Shown: positions 17,257 to 26,779, numbered from the stretch's first letter. The stretch: DNA of 61,373 bases from Bacteroidaceae bacterium (GCA_017535725.1 JAFXTO010000032.1:1-61373); one strand, 5' to 3'. Notes: generated from the sequence alone by a model not told the origin. Made by a program: numbers and translations.

Positions 17257-18288
17257 TCAGCGGGAGGTGTTCAGCAGGGTACGTGCAGCCTCTATGAGGG
17301 TGTCAATGCCACGGATGCAATCGGCATCGGCGAGACTCACGTACACATCGGGCTGGATGCCGAACTCTATTTGGTTCATCTGTGCATCAAACATGGGGCT
17401 TGCAGAAAAGCGCACGCTCCATCCGTTGGGTAGCTCGCTACTAAAGGGGAGACCACTGCCTCCGCCGGTCTGGTCGCCCATGATGGTGACAAGGGGGCAT
17501 TGCTTCACATCACGGACGAAGGTGTTCGTGGCGCTGTAGCAACGGCGGTTCGTGAGGACCACTACCCGTTTCTGCCAGCGTACTCCAGTGGAAGGTTCAA
17601 GGTATTGTTCCATGGGTTCGGAGAAATCGGAGTGACCACGACCCGTCTTGTGACGCATGTAACCCACGAGCCGTCGTTCGTTGGTGAACCGGCGTGCCAG
17701 CATTTCGGCGTTGGTGAGGTTGCCTCCGCTATTGTCCCGCAGGTCGAGGATGAGTCCGTTGCACGTTTGGAGGTAGTGGAGGGCTTCGCTGATGTTGCCA
17801 TCGCCGATTGCGCTCTGAAAACTACTACAGACTATATAACCAATATTGTCGGGCAGGATGCGGTACTTCAGCGATGAGGCAATCTTGTAATCCGTACCTA
17901 AATAGGCATCTTGCAACTCCTGCGAGAAATTCCTTGGATAGTCCTCATACCAGCTCCAGTTACGCCCCACATCGTGTGCTGCATAGAGGTTCACGTGCCC
18001 ATCGCGCAACTCCGAGAGCATCTCTGCGAGGACCTCGAACAGCTGTGTATTGGTCATCTTCTTCGACAGGCGTTGGCGATAACGGATTCGTATGACATTC
18101 CAGTCCACCCCGATGGCCTCGCGTTTGTAGTCGAGGAAGCAGTAATGCTCATCGATGAGGGTCCAGAGAGCCTCGAGGTTTCCCTCGGGCGTATTCTCAT
18201 ACACCTCCTCCTTCACGCAACCGCAGAGGGTCAGCGCCACGCCGACCAGCGGCAGCAATCGCCTGAGCATACGTAATATAGTATTCAT
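17257..18288 (-). CDS. S41-family peptidase lipoprotein
   Basis: 343 residues from the ATG at 18288, chosen because it gives a lipoprotein signal (GVALTLCGC); the frame stays open 38 codons upstream. The N-terminal helical part (WTLIDEHYCFLDYK) and the tail-specific protease core (NIGYIVCSSFQ, LILDLRDNSGGN, VVVLTNRRCYSATNTF) are S41 features. The serine in CYSATNTF is the likely nucleophile. An outer-membrane-associated protease is probable; the substrate is unknown. Convergent with the trxA pair and divergent from the patatin gene. Confidence 0.85.
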   Translation of the reverse strand: MNTILRMLRRLLPLVGVALTLCGCVKEEVYENTPEGNLEALWTLIDEHYCFLDYKREAIGVDWNVIRIRYRQRLSKKMTNTQLFEVLAEMLSELRDGHVNLYAAHDVGRNWSWYEDYPRNFSQELQDAYLGTDYKIASSLKYRILPDNIGYIVCSSFQSAIGDGNISEALHYLQTCNGLILDLRDNSGGNLTNAEMLARRFTNERRLVGYMRHKTGRGHSDFSEPMEQYLEPSTGVRWQKRVVVLTNRRCYSATNTFVRDVKQCPLVTIMGDQTGGGSGLPFSSELPNGWSVRFSASPMFDAQMNQIEFGIQPDVYVSLADADCIRGIDTLIEAARTLLNTSR

Positions 18289-18339
18289 ATTCTGTCCGTC
18301 CGAGTAAGTAGATAGCCCTTCGGGCTTTGATTGACGGTG

Positions 18340-18347
18340 CAAAGGTA
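18340..18347 (-). promoter_or_regulatory. -7 element for the S41 gene
   Basis: TACCTTTG on the minus strand, about 50 bases before the start codon. The -33 box is not clear. Confidence 0.55.
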
Positions 18348-18475
18348 CAACATTTTTTGTAAACACACGGCCATTCGGCGATAAAATCGCACAGGAGAGC
18401 ATGTTTCACAGCAAGTTTCCGCCTCCTTACCAGCACTTTTCCGTGAAACCTACCCGTTTATTCGTGGAAAATATT

Positions 18476-18483
18476 TACCTTTG
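18476..18483 (+). promoter_or_regulatory. -7 element for the patatin gene
   Basis: TACCTTTG 73 bases before ATG 18557. A GTTTA box lies 15 bases upstream, closer than usual. Confidence 0.55.
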
Positions 18484-18556
18484 CGGCGTCAAGCAACACA
18501 AGGCGGATCATAAGCGAGACGAAACAAAGAAGTGGAACCCACAACACAAATATATT

Positions 18557-20779
18557 ATGAAAAAGTTTTTGGTCATACTCGCTGCCGTGCTGATGTGTGG
18601 TGCGTTGAGCGCGCAACAAGACAGCACAGCTGTCCGTAGGAAGAAGGTTGCCGTCGTACTGAGTGGCGGCGGTGCCAAAGGTATGGCACATATCGGCGTG
18701 CTGAAGGTTCTGGAACGTGCCGGAATCCCCGTGGATATCGTCACGGGTACTTCCATGGGTAGCATCATTGGCGGCTTGTATGCCATCGGCTACAACGCCA
18801 CGGTACTTGACTCCGTGGCACGGGCTCAGGACTGGAGCTATGTCATCAGCGACAAGGAGGACTTGCGCAACCAGACCCTGAAAGACAGACTTAAAGAATA
18901 TACTTACCTCTTCACCACGGGACTGACGCTGAAAGAGAAAGATATGAACGCGGGAGGTCTCATCAAGGGCAAGAACCTGGCTGAGCTATTCCAGCAACTC
19001 TGCACGGGCTACAACGACTCGCTGGACTTCTCGCGCGACCTGCCCATTCCTTTTGCCTGTGTCGCCACGAATATCATCGACAACTCCGAGGTGGACTTCC
19101 ACAGCGGGCGCTTGCCACAAGCGATGAGGTCTTCGATGTCCATTCCAGGTGCCTTCTCTCCCATCCGGCTCGGCGACCAGGTGCTGGTGGACGGCGGTCT
19201 GAAGAACAACTATCCGGCCGATATCGCCCGTGAAATGGGAGCGGAAATCATCATCGGCGTTACCGTGCAAGGTGCCCCGAAGGTGGCAGAGCAAATGGGT
19301 GGGACCATGAGCATCATCAGCCAAATCGTGGACGTGAACTGTAAGAACAAGTACGACGAGAACCTGGCCATCACCGACCTGCACATGCAAGTGAATACCA
19401 AGGGCTACGGCTCTGCCAGTTTCTCGGCGGCCGCCATCGACACCCTCATTCGCCGCGGAGAGGAAGAGGCCATGCGCCACTGGGATGAAATCATTGCATT
19501 GAAACAGCGCATAGGCATCGATGAATCGTTCCACCCCACCATCCTGCAACCCCTGCGGCCGCAGGTGATGGCCGAGAAGCGGCGCGTCACCGGCTTCTCC
19601 TTCGAGAACATGACGCCACAGGTCGAGCGTTTCATCCGCAGTAAGTACGATCTGCACAAGAGGGACAGCGTGGATGCGCACCTGGCACAGCAAATCACGA
19701 CTACCATGAGGGTGGATCTCTTCTACCAGACGGCCGAATGCCGCTTTGTGCCGGACGGAGACGGTGTGCGCGTCATCGTTTCGGCAGGCAACCGCAAGTC
19801 GGTGCAGTTGCACGCCGGTGCACGCTACGACACCGAAGAACACGCCTCGCTACAGTTTGATGCCGATATCCCGCTGAAGTCGGCTACCCCAATGGCGGTA
19901 GACCTTACCGTCAGGCTCGGCAAACGCATCATGGCTAAAGGTGCCTGGACAATCCACCCCCGGAGCTTCACCCGACCGACGGTGTCCTACACGTATCGTC
20001 GCAACGACGTGGACGTCTACATCAACGGCGACCACGACTACAGCGTTCTCTACAACCAGTACCAGGCAGAGCTCCTGCCCATCAACCTGAACGCCCGCAA
20101 CCTCAACATACAAGCGGGGCTTCGTTGGGACTATGTGAACTACCGCGACAAGCTTGTTTCGGACCGGGCCAACAACAATATCGTCCTCGACAACGGTCAT
20201 TATTTCAGCTATCGCGCCCGACTGAACTACGACAACGAGGACAACTGGGTCTTCCCCACTCGCGGCCTCCGCTTGAAGGCCGAGTATGCCTACCTGACCG
20301 ACAACTTCACCCAGTTGGACGGGCAAGGCGGCATGCACGACGTCAGCGCCAACTGGCGGATATCGTTCACTATCGGTAAGCGATTCACCCTTCAGCCCAT
20401 GCTCTATACTCGTCTGATATTCGGTGATGTGGTGCCCCCGGTGTTCGGCAATGTCATCGGCGGCAACTGGTTCGGCCACTACGCTGAACAGCAGATGCCC
20501 TTCGCCGGAGTCGGTAACATTGAATACGTTAGGAAGCAGTTCATCGCCGCACAGCTACAGGCCCAGCAACGCATCGGGAGCAAGCACTATGTGCTCTTGC
20601 GCTTCGCCGCTGGTCAACAGTCCGATAAGATAAAGGAGATTTTCGACAACCGCACCCTCATCGGCGGGCAGATAGCCTACTATTACAATACCCTCGTAGG
20701 CCCCCTCGGTGCTACCCTGGGCTACAGCAACCGCACCAAGCAGTTGCACTTCTTCCTGAACCTCGGTTACGAATTCTAA
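18557..20779 (+). CDS. patatin-like phospholipase with outer-membrane barrel
   Basis: 740 residues from ATG 18557 (signal peptide ..GALSAQ; the open frame further upstream carries no signal). Patatin domain: oxyanion loop SGGGAKG (36-42), nucleophile elbow GTSMG (Ser66) and dyad aspartate in LVDGGLKNN (Asp212). After a linker, the C-terminal half has repeated amphipathic strands and ends LNLGYEF with a terminal Phe, as in BamA-like barrels. This is the PlpD-like layout (type Vd autotransporter). Expected to be an outer-membrane lipase. All catalytic residues are present. Confidence 0.9.
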   Translation: MKKFLVILAAVLMCGALSAQQDSTAVRRKKVAVVLSGGGAKGMAHIGVLKVLERAGIPVDIVTGTSMGSIIGGLYAIGYNATVLDSVARAQDWSYVISDKEDLRNQTLKDRLKEYTYLFTTGLTLKEKDMNAGGLIKGKNLAELFQQLCTGYNDSLDFSRDLPIPFACVATNIIDNSEVDFHSGRLPQAMRSSMSIPGAFSPIRLGDQVLVDGGLKNNYPADIAREMGAEIIIGVTVQGAPKVAEQMGGTMSIISQIVDVNCKNKYDENLAITDLHMQVNTKGYGSASFSAAAIDTLIRRGEEEAMRHWDEIIALKQRIGIDESFHPTILQPLRPQVMAEKRRVTGFSFENMTPQVERFIRSKYDLHKRDSVDAHLAQQITTTMRVDLFYQTAECRFVPDGDGVRVIVSAGNRKSVQLHAGARYDTEEHASLQFDADIPLKSATPMAVDLTVRLGKRIMAKGAWTIHPRSFTRPTVSYTYRRNDVDVYINGDHDYSVLYNQYQAELLPINLNARNLNIQAGLRWDYVNYRDKLVSDRANNNIVLDNGHYFSYRARLNYDNEDNWVFPTRGLRLKAEYAYLTDNFTQLDGQGGMHDVSANWRISFTIGKRFTLQPMLYTRLIFGDVVPPVFGNVIGGNWFGHYAEQQMPFAGVGNIEYVRKQFIAAQLQAQQRIGSKHYVLLRFAAGQQSDKIKEIFDNRTLIGGQIAYYYNTLVGPLGATLGYSNRTKQLHFFLNLGYEF

Positions 20780-20818
20780 ACCTAATTAACGTTTGGTCGC
20801 AAGCGTCCGGGCGACAGG

Positions 20819-21670
20819 TCAGCGCGGACGCAGGATGTCGAGCTGACGCACCCAGCCAATAAGAAATGCATGGCTGTAGGTGTGGCGACGGATTTCATTC
20901 GTGCGGCTCTGGCGGAAGTCCGCGAGGTAGGCCAATCGCAGCGTACACCGACGGAAAGGCAGGTCCACCGCTAACTGGTTTCTGAGGGTGGGGGCATTGA
21001 AGGGCGACGTGAAGCAGATATTATGATCGCGGTTCCCCAGTGTGAAGATCTCGTAGTAGCTCTGTCCGTAGGCCGGAGAGAACATCATCCCTATCAGAGG
21101 AATATCCATCTGGTCGCTGAGCACCAGAGGCTGCTTCCACAGACGGAAGCGCCAGAGGAAGCCCGCCGAGGCCGAGAGGTGCAGCTCGGCAATAGCCTGG
21201 GCGGGGTTGTTGCCGTTACGGGTGTTGTAGAGTCCGCCGAGGGAAGCACCCACCTGGGGACCAAGGAGCAGACGGAAGGGGCGGCCTCCAGCTGTTGCGA
21301 GGGCAGAAGGTGCCACAACGCCAGAGCCAAGGAAGCTATAATGCCACGCGACATCAAAATGCACGACACCTCCGATGTAAGTAGCCTTTTCGGGTGCATT
21401 CGTGGTGGAAGTGAGGTCCGCCTGCAACAGCGTCTGAAAGGTGACACAGGAGTCCAGCAGGTGGGTGACCCGCTGGGTACCGAAGAGGAAATTCAACTGC
21501 AGGCCGCTGTAGTTGAGGGGCGAGAGGTAGGTGTCCTGCTGACGAGCCCCGCCAATGCCGAAGAGGGTGGTACGGGAAGCACGGCGGAAGGACGTGGTCT
21601 CCTGGGCGGCAACAGGGTTGCACCATAGCAGGCTGAGTACACAGCCGAGGATGAGAAAGAGACGGGTCAT
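20819..21670 (-). CDS. DUF3316-like secreted protein
   Basis: 283 residues with a signal peptide (..NPVAAQ) and the phrase QDTYLSPLNYSG, which I associate with DUF3316 proteins of Bacteroidota. Alternating strands and Arg/Tyr-rich turns suggest a small barrel. Its ATG overlaps the parC stop (ATGA at 21670-21667), so translation is coupled to parC although the functions look unrelated. Confidence 0.7.
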   Translation of the reverse strand: MTRLFLILGCVLSLLWCNPVAAQETTSFRRASRTTLFGIGGARQQDTYLSPLNYSGLQLNFLFGTQRVTHLLDSCVTFQTLLQADLTSTTNAPEKATYIGGVVHFDVAWHYSFLGSGVVAPSALATAGGRPFRLLLGPQVGASLGGLYNTRNGNNPAQAIAELHLSASAGFLWRFRLWKQPLVLSDQMDIPLIGMMFSPAYGQSYYEIFTLGNRDHNICFTSPFNAPTLRNQLAVDLPFRRCTLRLAYLADFRQSRTNEIRRHTYSHAFLIGWVRQLDILRPR

Positions 21671-24375
21671 TCTTCGAAGAGGTTGAATTGTCCGGTGAGG
21701 GGGTCGATTACGGGATGATCAGGGTCTGCAGCTACGGGCTCCGAGGTGGTTCCTGCGTTGTCTTCGGGCTCGTTGTTCTCAAGGTCCTCCGAGCCCTCCG
21801 CGTCTTCCAGCTCCTCATTGCCTTCTGGCTCCTCACCTCCTTCCGGGAAGCGGGTAGGCTCCAGTTCCTCGATAGTTGCCAAGTTGAGGGTCGTAATTCG
21901 CTTGCCCTTAGCCTTGTAGCTCTTCTGTCCGATAAACTGTTCGGCATCAATTTCCATCGGATCACGGAAGTCGTCGGGAGCGCCGTAGGTAACCAGCAGT
22001 CGTGGGAACGGAACGTCGGTGAGCAACAGCAGACGGCTCTCGGGATTCTCGCCCAGCAGGTTCTGGTGGCGGACAGTCGCTTCGAGGGGGAAGCGCTTGA
22101 GGTAGGGGAAGCCCTGGTCGGCATCGAAGAGGGCGGCCGTCCACACCTTCTGCGGGTTGAACTTCTCGATGCGCAGGATATTCTGCTCGTAGTGGTTATT
22201 GAGGTCGAAGTTGGTGGTGTAGAACTCGCCATTGTCGAGAATCACCAGTATCAGGTCGTCGGAGTGGAACTCGCCGAGGTACTGCCCGTGGTCGTCGTAG
22301 TTCAGGCGCTTGACATCGTGGTCGAACCACACCTTGCGTCCGCCCAGGGTCGAACTGCCGTGACTCTTCAGCCCGATACGTTCCACGTCGAGTTTCGTCA
22401 GCAGGTTACCCAACGAGTTGCGCCCCTTGATCATGATATCGCTGAAACTCTTGTCGAAGGAGATGCGCTTCAGCTTGGGGTTGGGCTTCAGGATGACCTT
22501 GATGACTTCGGCCTCGCCGTTGGGATTGGCGGTGAAGTAAGCCACGCGGCTACCGGGCTTTCCCCGTGTGAGGTCGTACTCGCGGTCACGGGTGACGCTG
22601 GTGACATTGAAGCGTTTGATGAAGAAGGCTCCGTCGCGGCCGTCGCGGTACACACAATTATATATGGTACGCGTGTCGCCCTTCTTGAAGATTGCCACGT
22701 GGATAATCTGGCACTTGCGCTTCTCGGCCTTGCTGCGTTCGGTCTCGCCAACGAATACTTTTTCCCCGATACGGATGACCTTGTAGGTGCCGTCCTTGTA
22801 GAAGATGATGACATCGTCGAGGTCCGAACAGTTGCAGACGAACTCGTCCTTCTTCAGGCCCGTGCCGATGAATCCTTCCTCGCGGTTGATATATAGCTTC
22901 TGGTTGGCTTCCACGACCTTCGAGGCCTCGATGCTGTCGAAGCTGCGGATTTCAGTGAGGCGCGGATGGTCCTTGCCATATTTGTCCTGGATGAAGCGGA
23001 ACCAGTTGGCCGTGACTTCTATCATGTTCGCCAGGTCGCGGTCGATTTCCGCCACCTCTTCCTTCATGCGGGCAATGGCCTCGTCGGCCTTGTCCTTGTT
23101 GAACTTGGCGATGCGCTGCATCTTGATTTCCAGCAGCCGGAGGATATCCTCCTTGGTCACTTCACGCACGAACTGCGGATAGAAGGGCGTTAGCCGTTCA
23201 TCGATGTATTCACAGAGTTCATCCGTGGAGTTGGCATTCTCAAAAGGCTTTCCTTTGTAGATACGTTCCTCGATGAAGATGCGTTCGAGCGAGGCAAAAT
23301 GCAGCGCTTCCATCAGCTCGCCGCGACGGATGAGTAGTTCCTTGCGCAACAGTTCCTTGGTGTTGTCGACGGAGTATCGCAACACTTCCGACACGGTGAG
23401 GAAGCATGGTTTGTTGTCGTTGATGACACAGCAGTTGGGTGAGATGCTGGTTTCGCAATCGGTGCAGGCGTAGAGGGCATCGATGGTCTTGTCCGGGCTC
23501 GCTCCAGCCTTCAGGTGTATGAGAATCTCCACGTTGGCGGACGTCATGTCCTCGACCTTCTGTACGCTGATATTCCCCTTCTCGGCGGCCTTGAGGATGC
23601 TGTCGATGAAGTGGCTGGGGTTCTTGGGGGAGCCTGTGGTGCGTCCGTAGGGAATCTCGGTGATGGCCAGTGTCCTGGAATCCCGCTTCTCGATTTTGGC
23701 GCGTACTCTCACCGTGCCTCCGCGCTGGCCGTCGTTGTACTTGGAGACATCGATGCTGCCACCTGTCGGGAAATCGGGGTAGAGCTGGAAGGGCTCGCCG
23801 TGGAGATAGGCGATGGCCGCTTCGCAGAGTTCGTTGAAGTTATGAGGCAGAATTTTGGAATTGAGGGTGGTGGCGATACCCTCTGTGCCCTGGGCCAACA
23901 GCAGTGGGAACTTCACGGGCAGATAGATGGGTTCTTTGTTGCGCCCGTCGTAGCTGAGTTTCCATTCCGTGGTCTTGGGGTTGAAGACCACGTCCAGGGC
24001 GAACTTTGAGAGCCGTGCCTCGATATATCGTCCTGCTGCTGCCTCGTCGCCGGTGAGGATGTTGCCCCAGTTGCCCTGGCAGTCGATGAGCAGACCTTTC
24101 TGACCCAGCTGCACCAAGGCGTCCTTGATACTGGCATCGCCGTGGGGATGGAACTGCATGGTGTGTCCGACGATGTTGGCCACCTTATTATATCGTCCGT
24201 CGTCCATCCTCTTCATGGAGTGGAGGATGCGACGTTGTACGGGCTTGAAGCCGTCGCCGATATGTGGCACGGCACGATCCAGGATGGTGTACGAGGCGTA
24301 GTCCAGAAACCAGGTCTGGTACATGCGGTTCAGATGGTGGGTAATGCCATCTTGCTGCGCTAATTTTTCATCCAT
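21667..24375 (-). CDS. parC: DNA gyrase/topoisomerase IV subunit A (ParC-type)
   Basis: 902 residues. HIGDGFKPVQRRILHSM, HPHGDASI and AAAGRYIEARLS (Tyr of GRY is the DNA-attacking residue) define the breakage-reunion domain of type IIA subunit A. The C-terminal repeats lack a clear GyrA box, so a topoisomerase IV A subunit is favoured. The last roughly 60 residues are extremely acidic (EEPEGNEELEDAEG..). No subunit B gene is in the window. Preceded by a TACCTTTG promoter element and coupled to the DUF3316 gene. Confidence 0.88.
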   Translation of the reverse strand: MDEKLAQQDGITHHLNRMYQTWFLDYASYTILDRAVPHIGDGFKPVQRRILHSMKRMDDGRYNKVANIVGHTMQFHPHGDASIKDALVQLGQKGLLIDCQGNWGNILTGDEAAAGRYIEARLSKFALDVVFNPKTTEWKLSYDGRNKEPIYLPVKFPLLLAQGTEGIATTLNSKILPHNFNELCEAAIAYLHGEPFQLYPDFPTGGSIDVSKYNDGQRGGTVRVRAKIEKRDSRTLAITEIPYGRTTGSPKNPSHFIDSILKAAEKGNISVQKVEDMTSANVEILIHLKAGASPDKTIDALYACTDCETSISPNCCVINDNKPCFLTVSEVLRYSVDNTKELLRKELLIRRGELMEALHFASLERIFIEERIYKGKPFENANSTDELCEYIDERLTPFYPQFVREVTKEDILRLLEIKMQRIAKFNKDKADEAIARMKEEVAEIDRDLANMIEVTANWFRFIQDKYGKDHPRLTEIRSFDSIEASKVVEANQKLYINREEGFIGTGLKKDEFVCNCSDLDDVIIFYKDGTYKVIRIGEKVFVGETERSKAEKRKCQIIHVAIFKKGDTRTIYNCVYRDGRDGAFFIKRFNVTSVTRDREYDLTRGKPGSRVAYFTANPNGEAEVIKVILKPNPKLKRISFDKSFSDIMIKGRNSLGNLLTKLDVERIGLKSHGSSTLGGRKVWFDHDVKRLNYDDHGQYLGEFHSDDLILVILDNGEFYTTNFDLNNHYEQNILRIEKFNPQKVWTAALFDADQGFPYLKRFPLEATVRHQNLLGENPESRLLLLTDVPFPRLLVTYGAPDDFRDPMEIDAEQFIGQKSYKAKGKRITTLNLATIEELEPTRFPEGGEEPEGNEELEDAEGSEDLENNEPEDNAGTTSEPVAADPDHPVIDPLTGQFNLFEE

Positions 24376-24403
24376 AAGTGAGGAATAAATGAGATTTTGC
24401 GCG

Positions 24404-24411
24404 CAAAGGTA
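24404..24411 (-). promoter_or_regulatory. -7 element for parC
   Basis: TACCTTTG on the minus strand about 30 bases before the ATG. Confidence 0.6.
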
Positions 24412-24415
24412 ATAA

Positions 24416-24452
24416 AAAGTTTAAAGTTTAAAGTTTAAAGTTTAAAGTTTTT
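24416..24452. repeat. AAAGTTT tandem repeat
   Basis: Five copies of the heptamer AAAGTTT between the divergent parC and glyS promoters. Confidence 0.85.
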
Positions 24453-24459
24453 GCTTCTC

Positions 24460-24493
24460 TTTGCTGCTTTTTACCCCTTTTTCCGTACCTTTG
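24460..24493 (+). promoter_or_regulatory. Bacteroidota promoter for glyS
   Basis: TTTG at 24460-24463, a 22-base gap and TACCTTTG at 24486-24493. Confidence 0.65.
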
Positions 24494-24551
24494 CGGCCGC
24501 AAACTCGTAAACATTAAACTTTAAACAGGCGCGTAACGCGCGAGAACAACT

Positions 24552-26096
24552 ATGGCACAACAAGAAGATGTATTTAAGAAAATAGTTTCCCACTGCAAGG
24601 AGTACGGTTTCGTATTCCCCTCCAGCGACATCTATGATGGACTTGGCGCCGTGTACGACTACGGACAGAACGGCGTGGAGCTGAAGAACAATATCAAGCA
24701 GTACTGGTGGCAGTCCATGGTGCTCCTGCATCAGAACATTGTCGGCATCGATGCCGCTATCTTTATGCATCCCACCACATGGAAGGCCAGCGGTCACGTC
24801 GATGCCTTCAACGATCCCCTCATTGACAACCGCGACAGCAAGAAGCGCTACCGTGCCGACGTCCTCATCGAGGACCAGATGGCGAAGTACGACGAGAAGA
24901 TTGCCAAGGAGGTCGCTAAGGCTGCGAAGCGCTTCGGCGATGCCTTTGACGAGGCTCAGTTCCGCGCCACCAACGGTCGTGTTCTGGAACTGCAAGCCAA
25001 GCGCGATGCCCTGCACGAGCGCTTCCAGAAGGCCATGAACGCCAACGACCTCGACGAGCTGAAGCAGATTATCCTCGACGAGGAAATCGTTTGTCCCATC
25101 AGCGGCACACGCAACTGGACCGATGTTCGCCAGTTCAACCTGATGTTCAAGACGGAGGTGGGCTCTACGGCCGAAGGTACCTCTACCATCTACCTGCGTC
25201 CCGAGACGGCTCAGGGTATCTTCGTCAACTACCTGAACGTCCAGAAGACGGGTCGTATGAAGATTCCCTTCGGCATCGCTCAGATAGGTAAGGCTTTCCG
25301 CAACGAAATCGTTGCTCGTCAGTTCATCTTCCGTATGCGTGAGTTCGAGCAGATGGAGATGCAGTTCTTCGTCAAGCCCGGCACCGAGCTCGATTGGTTC
25401 TCCAAGTGGAAGCAGACGCGTATGGCCTGGCACCAGGCTCTGGGCTTCGGCGCAGAGAACTACCGTTTCCACGACCACGACAAGCTGGCGCACTACGCCA
25501 ACGCCGCCACGGATATCGAGTTCCACATGCCCTTCGGCTTCAAGGAAGTCGAGGGTATCCACTCCCGCACCAACTTCGACCTCAGCCAGCACGCCAAGTA
25601 CAGCGGCAAGAAGATTGAATACTTCGACCCCGAGACCAACGAGAGCTACACCCCGTTCGTCATCGAGACCTCCATCGGCGTGGACCGTATGTTCCTCAGC
25701 GTCGTATGCCACAGCTACTGCGAGGAGCAACTGGAGAATGGCGAGACACGTGTCGTCCTGCGCCTGCCCGCAGCCCTCGCTCCCGTGAAGCTCGCCGTGA
25801 TGCCCCTCGTCAAGAAGGACGGACTGCCCGAGATTGCACAGCAGATTGTCAACGACCTCCGCTTCCACTTCAACTGCAAGTACGACGAGAAGGACACCAT
25901 CGGCAAGCGCTACCGTCGCATGGATGCCATCGGTTGCCCCTACTGTGTCACCATCGACCACGACACGCTCAACGACCATTGCGTCACCCTGCGTGACCGC
26001 GATACGATGGAGCAGCAGCGCGTGCCCATCGCCGACCTCCAGTCCATCATCGAGGACAAGGTCAGCATCACCAGCTTGCTGAAGAGACTGCTGTAA
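24552..26096 (+). CDS. glyS: glycine--tRNA ligase (dimeric, GlyQS type)
   Basis: 514 residues of the single-chain class II enzyme found in Bacteroidota, not the alpha2beta2 form. Motifs seen: YGFVFPSSDIYDGLG.. at the N-terminus, TSTIYLRPETAQG and GKAFRNEI (motif 2), and the GVDRMFLSVV motif 3. The C-terminal anticodon-binding domain runs from APVKLAVMPLV. It charges tRNA-Gly. The TAA stop at 26094-26096 is followed after one base by the left end of an inverted-repeat element. Confidence 0.95.
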   Translation: MAQQEDVFKKIVSHCKEYGFVFPSSDIYDGLGAVYDYGQNGVELKNNIKQYWWQSMVLLHQNIVGIDAAIFMHPTTWKASGHVDAFNDPLIDNRDSKKRYRADVLIEDQMAKYDEKIAKEVAKAAKRFGDAFDEAQFRATNGRVLELQAKRDALHERFQKAMNANDLDELKQIILDEEIVCPISGTRNWTDVRQFNLMFKTEVGSTAEGTSTIYLRPETAQGIFVNYLNVQKTGRMKIPFGIAQIGKAFRNEIVARQFIFRMREFEQMEMQFFVKPGTELDWFSKWKQTRMAWHQALGFGAENYRFHDHDKLAHYANAATDIEFHMPFGFKEVEGIHSRTNFDLSQHAKYSGKKIEYFDPETNESYTPFVIETSIGVDRMFLSVVCHSYCEEQLENGETRVVLRLPAALAPVKLAVMPLVKKDGLPEIAQQIVNDLRFHFNCKYDEKDTIGKRYRRMDAIGCPYCVTIDHDTLNDHCVTLRDRDTMEQQRVPIADLQSIIEDKVSITSLLKRLL

Positions 26097-26097
26097 T

Positions 26098-26219
26098 AGA
26101 CCCACCCCCCGCCAAGCCCGTCCTCAGCAGAGGATTTCTGCTTCGGTCGCTCAGGACGGCTTGACATTCAGTCAACCCGTTAAATCCCTCGCTACCTGTG
26201 AGGGAGGGAGTGGTTACCT
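26098..26219 (+). repeat. left inverted arm of the DUF559 element
   Basis: 122 bases, inverted copy of 26658-26779. Contains an internal hairpin around CCCTCGC..GAGGG near 26186-26207. Confidence 0.85.
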
Positions 26220-26226
26220 ATGTGAA

Positions 26227-26628
26227 ATGGCTTACAAGACTTCCTGCCCAGACAGGTATGGATTGCTGAAAGGATTTGCACGGGAAAATCGTAAGAATCC
26301 TACTTTGGCTGAGGTCGTGTTGTGGGACAACATTTGAGATGAGAGCTTAGGTGTTAAATTCCTTCGTCAGCACATCATAGGTGATTATATTGTGGATTTC
26401 CTGGCCCGAAGTGAAGGACTAATCATTGAGGTCGATGGCGCCTATCATGCTGAACGACTCCAACAGGAGGACGATGCTGTCAGAACCGAGTTCCTCCGCT
26501 CAATGGGTTATAACGTCCTGCGTTTCACCAACGAACAAGTTTTATATGACACCGATAACGTCATACAACAAATAAAAGATTATTTCGAAAAAGGCATAAT
26601 TCTCAATAATAGCTACAATGTTATTTAA
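26227..26628 (+). pseudogene. DUF559 (Vsr/MutH-like) endonuclease with in-frame TGA
   Basis: Reading from ATG 26227, the frame encodes 133 residues with one TGA at 26335-26337. Before it: AYKTSCPDRYGLLK, then ENRKNPTLAEVVLWDNI; after it: DESLGVKFLRQHIIGDYIVDF, LIIEVDGAYH and GYNVLRFTNEQV. This is the complete DUF559 pattern, with the PD-(D/E)XK-like core in DYIVDF and IEVDG. The TGA sits where an Arg (CGA) is expected in NIRDE, so a single C-to-T change explains it. The part after the stop could start at a GTG at 26392 but would lack the first helix. Probably inactivated recently. Confidence 0.75.
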
Positions 26629-26657
26629 GAATATACTTAAGAGTATACATTTTCCAA

Positions 26658-26779
26658 AGGTAACCACTCCCTCCCTCACAGGTAGCGAGGGATTTAACGG
26701 GTTGACTGAATGTCAAGCCGTCCTGAGCGACCGAAGCAGAAATCCTCTGCTGAGGACGGGCTTGGTGAGGGGCGGGTCT
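26658..26779 (-). repeat. right inverted arm of the DUF559 element
   Basis: Inverted copy of 26098-26219. Its outer 15 bases overlap the predicted start of the FKBP-like lipoprotein gene (GTG 26765). Confidence 0.85.

Larger units (their letters stand above)
26098..26779. mobile_element. 682-bp inverted-repeat element carrying a DUF559 nuclease gene
   Basis: The element starts AGACCC at 26098, one base after the glyS stop, and ends GGGTCT at 26779. The left arm 26098-26219 and right arm 26658-26779 are each 122 bases and inverted copies with about three mismatches, all in the outer 14 bases; the inner 108 are identical by eye. The only gene between the arms is a DUF559-type nuclease (26227-26628) with one internal stop. 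No transposase is present. The right arm runs into the start of the next gene. No target-site duplication could be identified. Confidence 0.8.

Noticed and set aside
21667-24375. GyrA instead of ParC
   Set aside because: No clear GyrA-box and an acidic tail; kept as ParC-type but not fully excluded.
24471-26105. 544-residue minus-strand ORF
   Set aside because: Exact antisense shadow of glyS, with Leu/Val/Glu-rich composition typical of GC-rich antisense frames.
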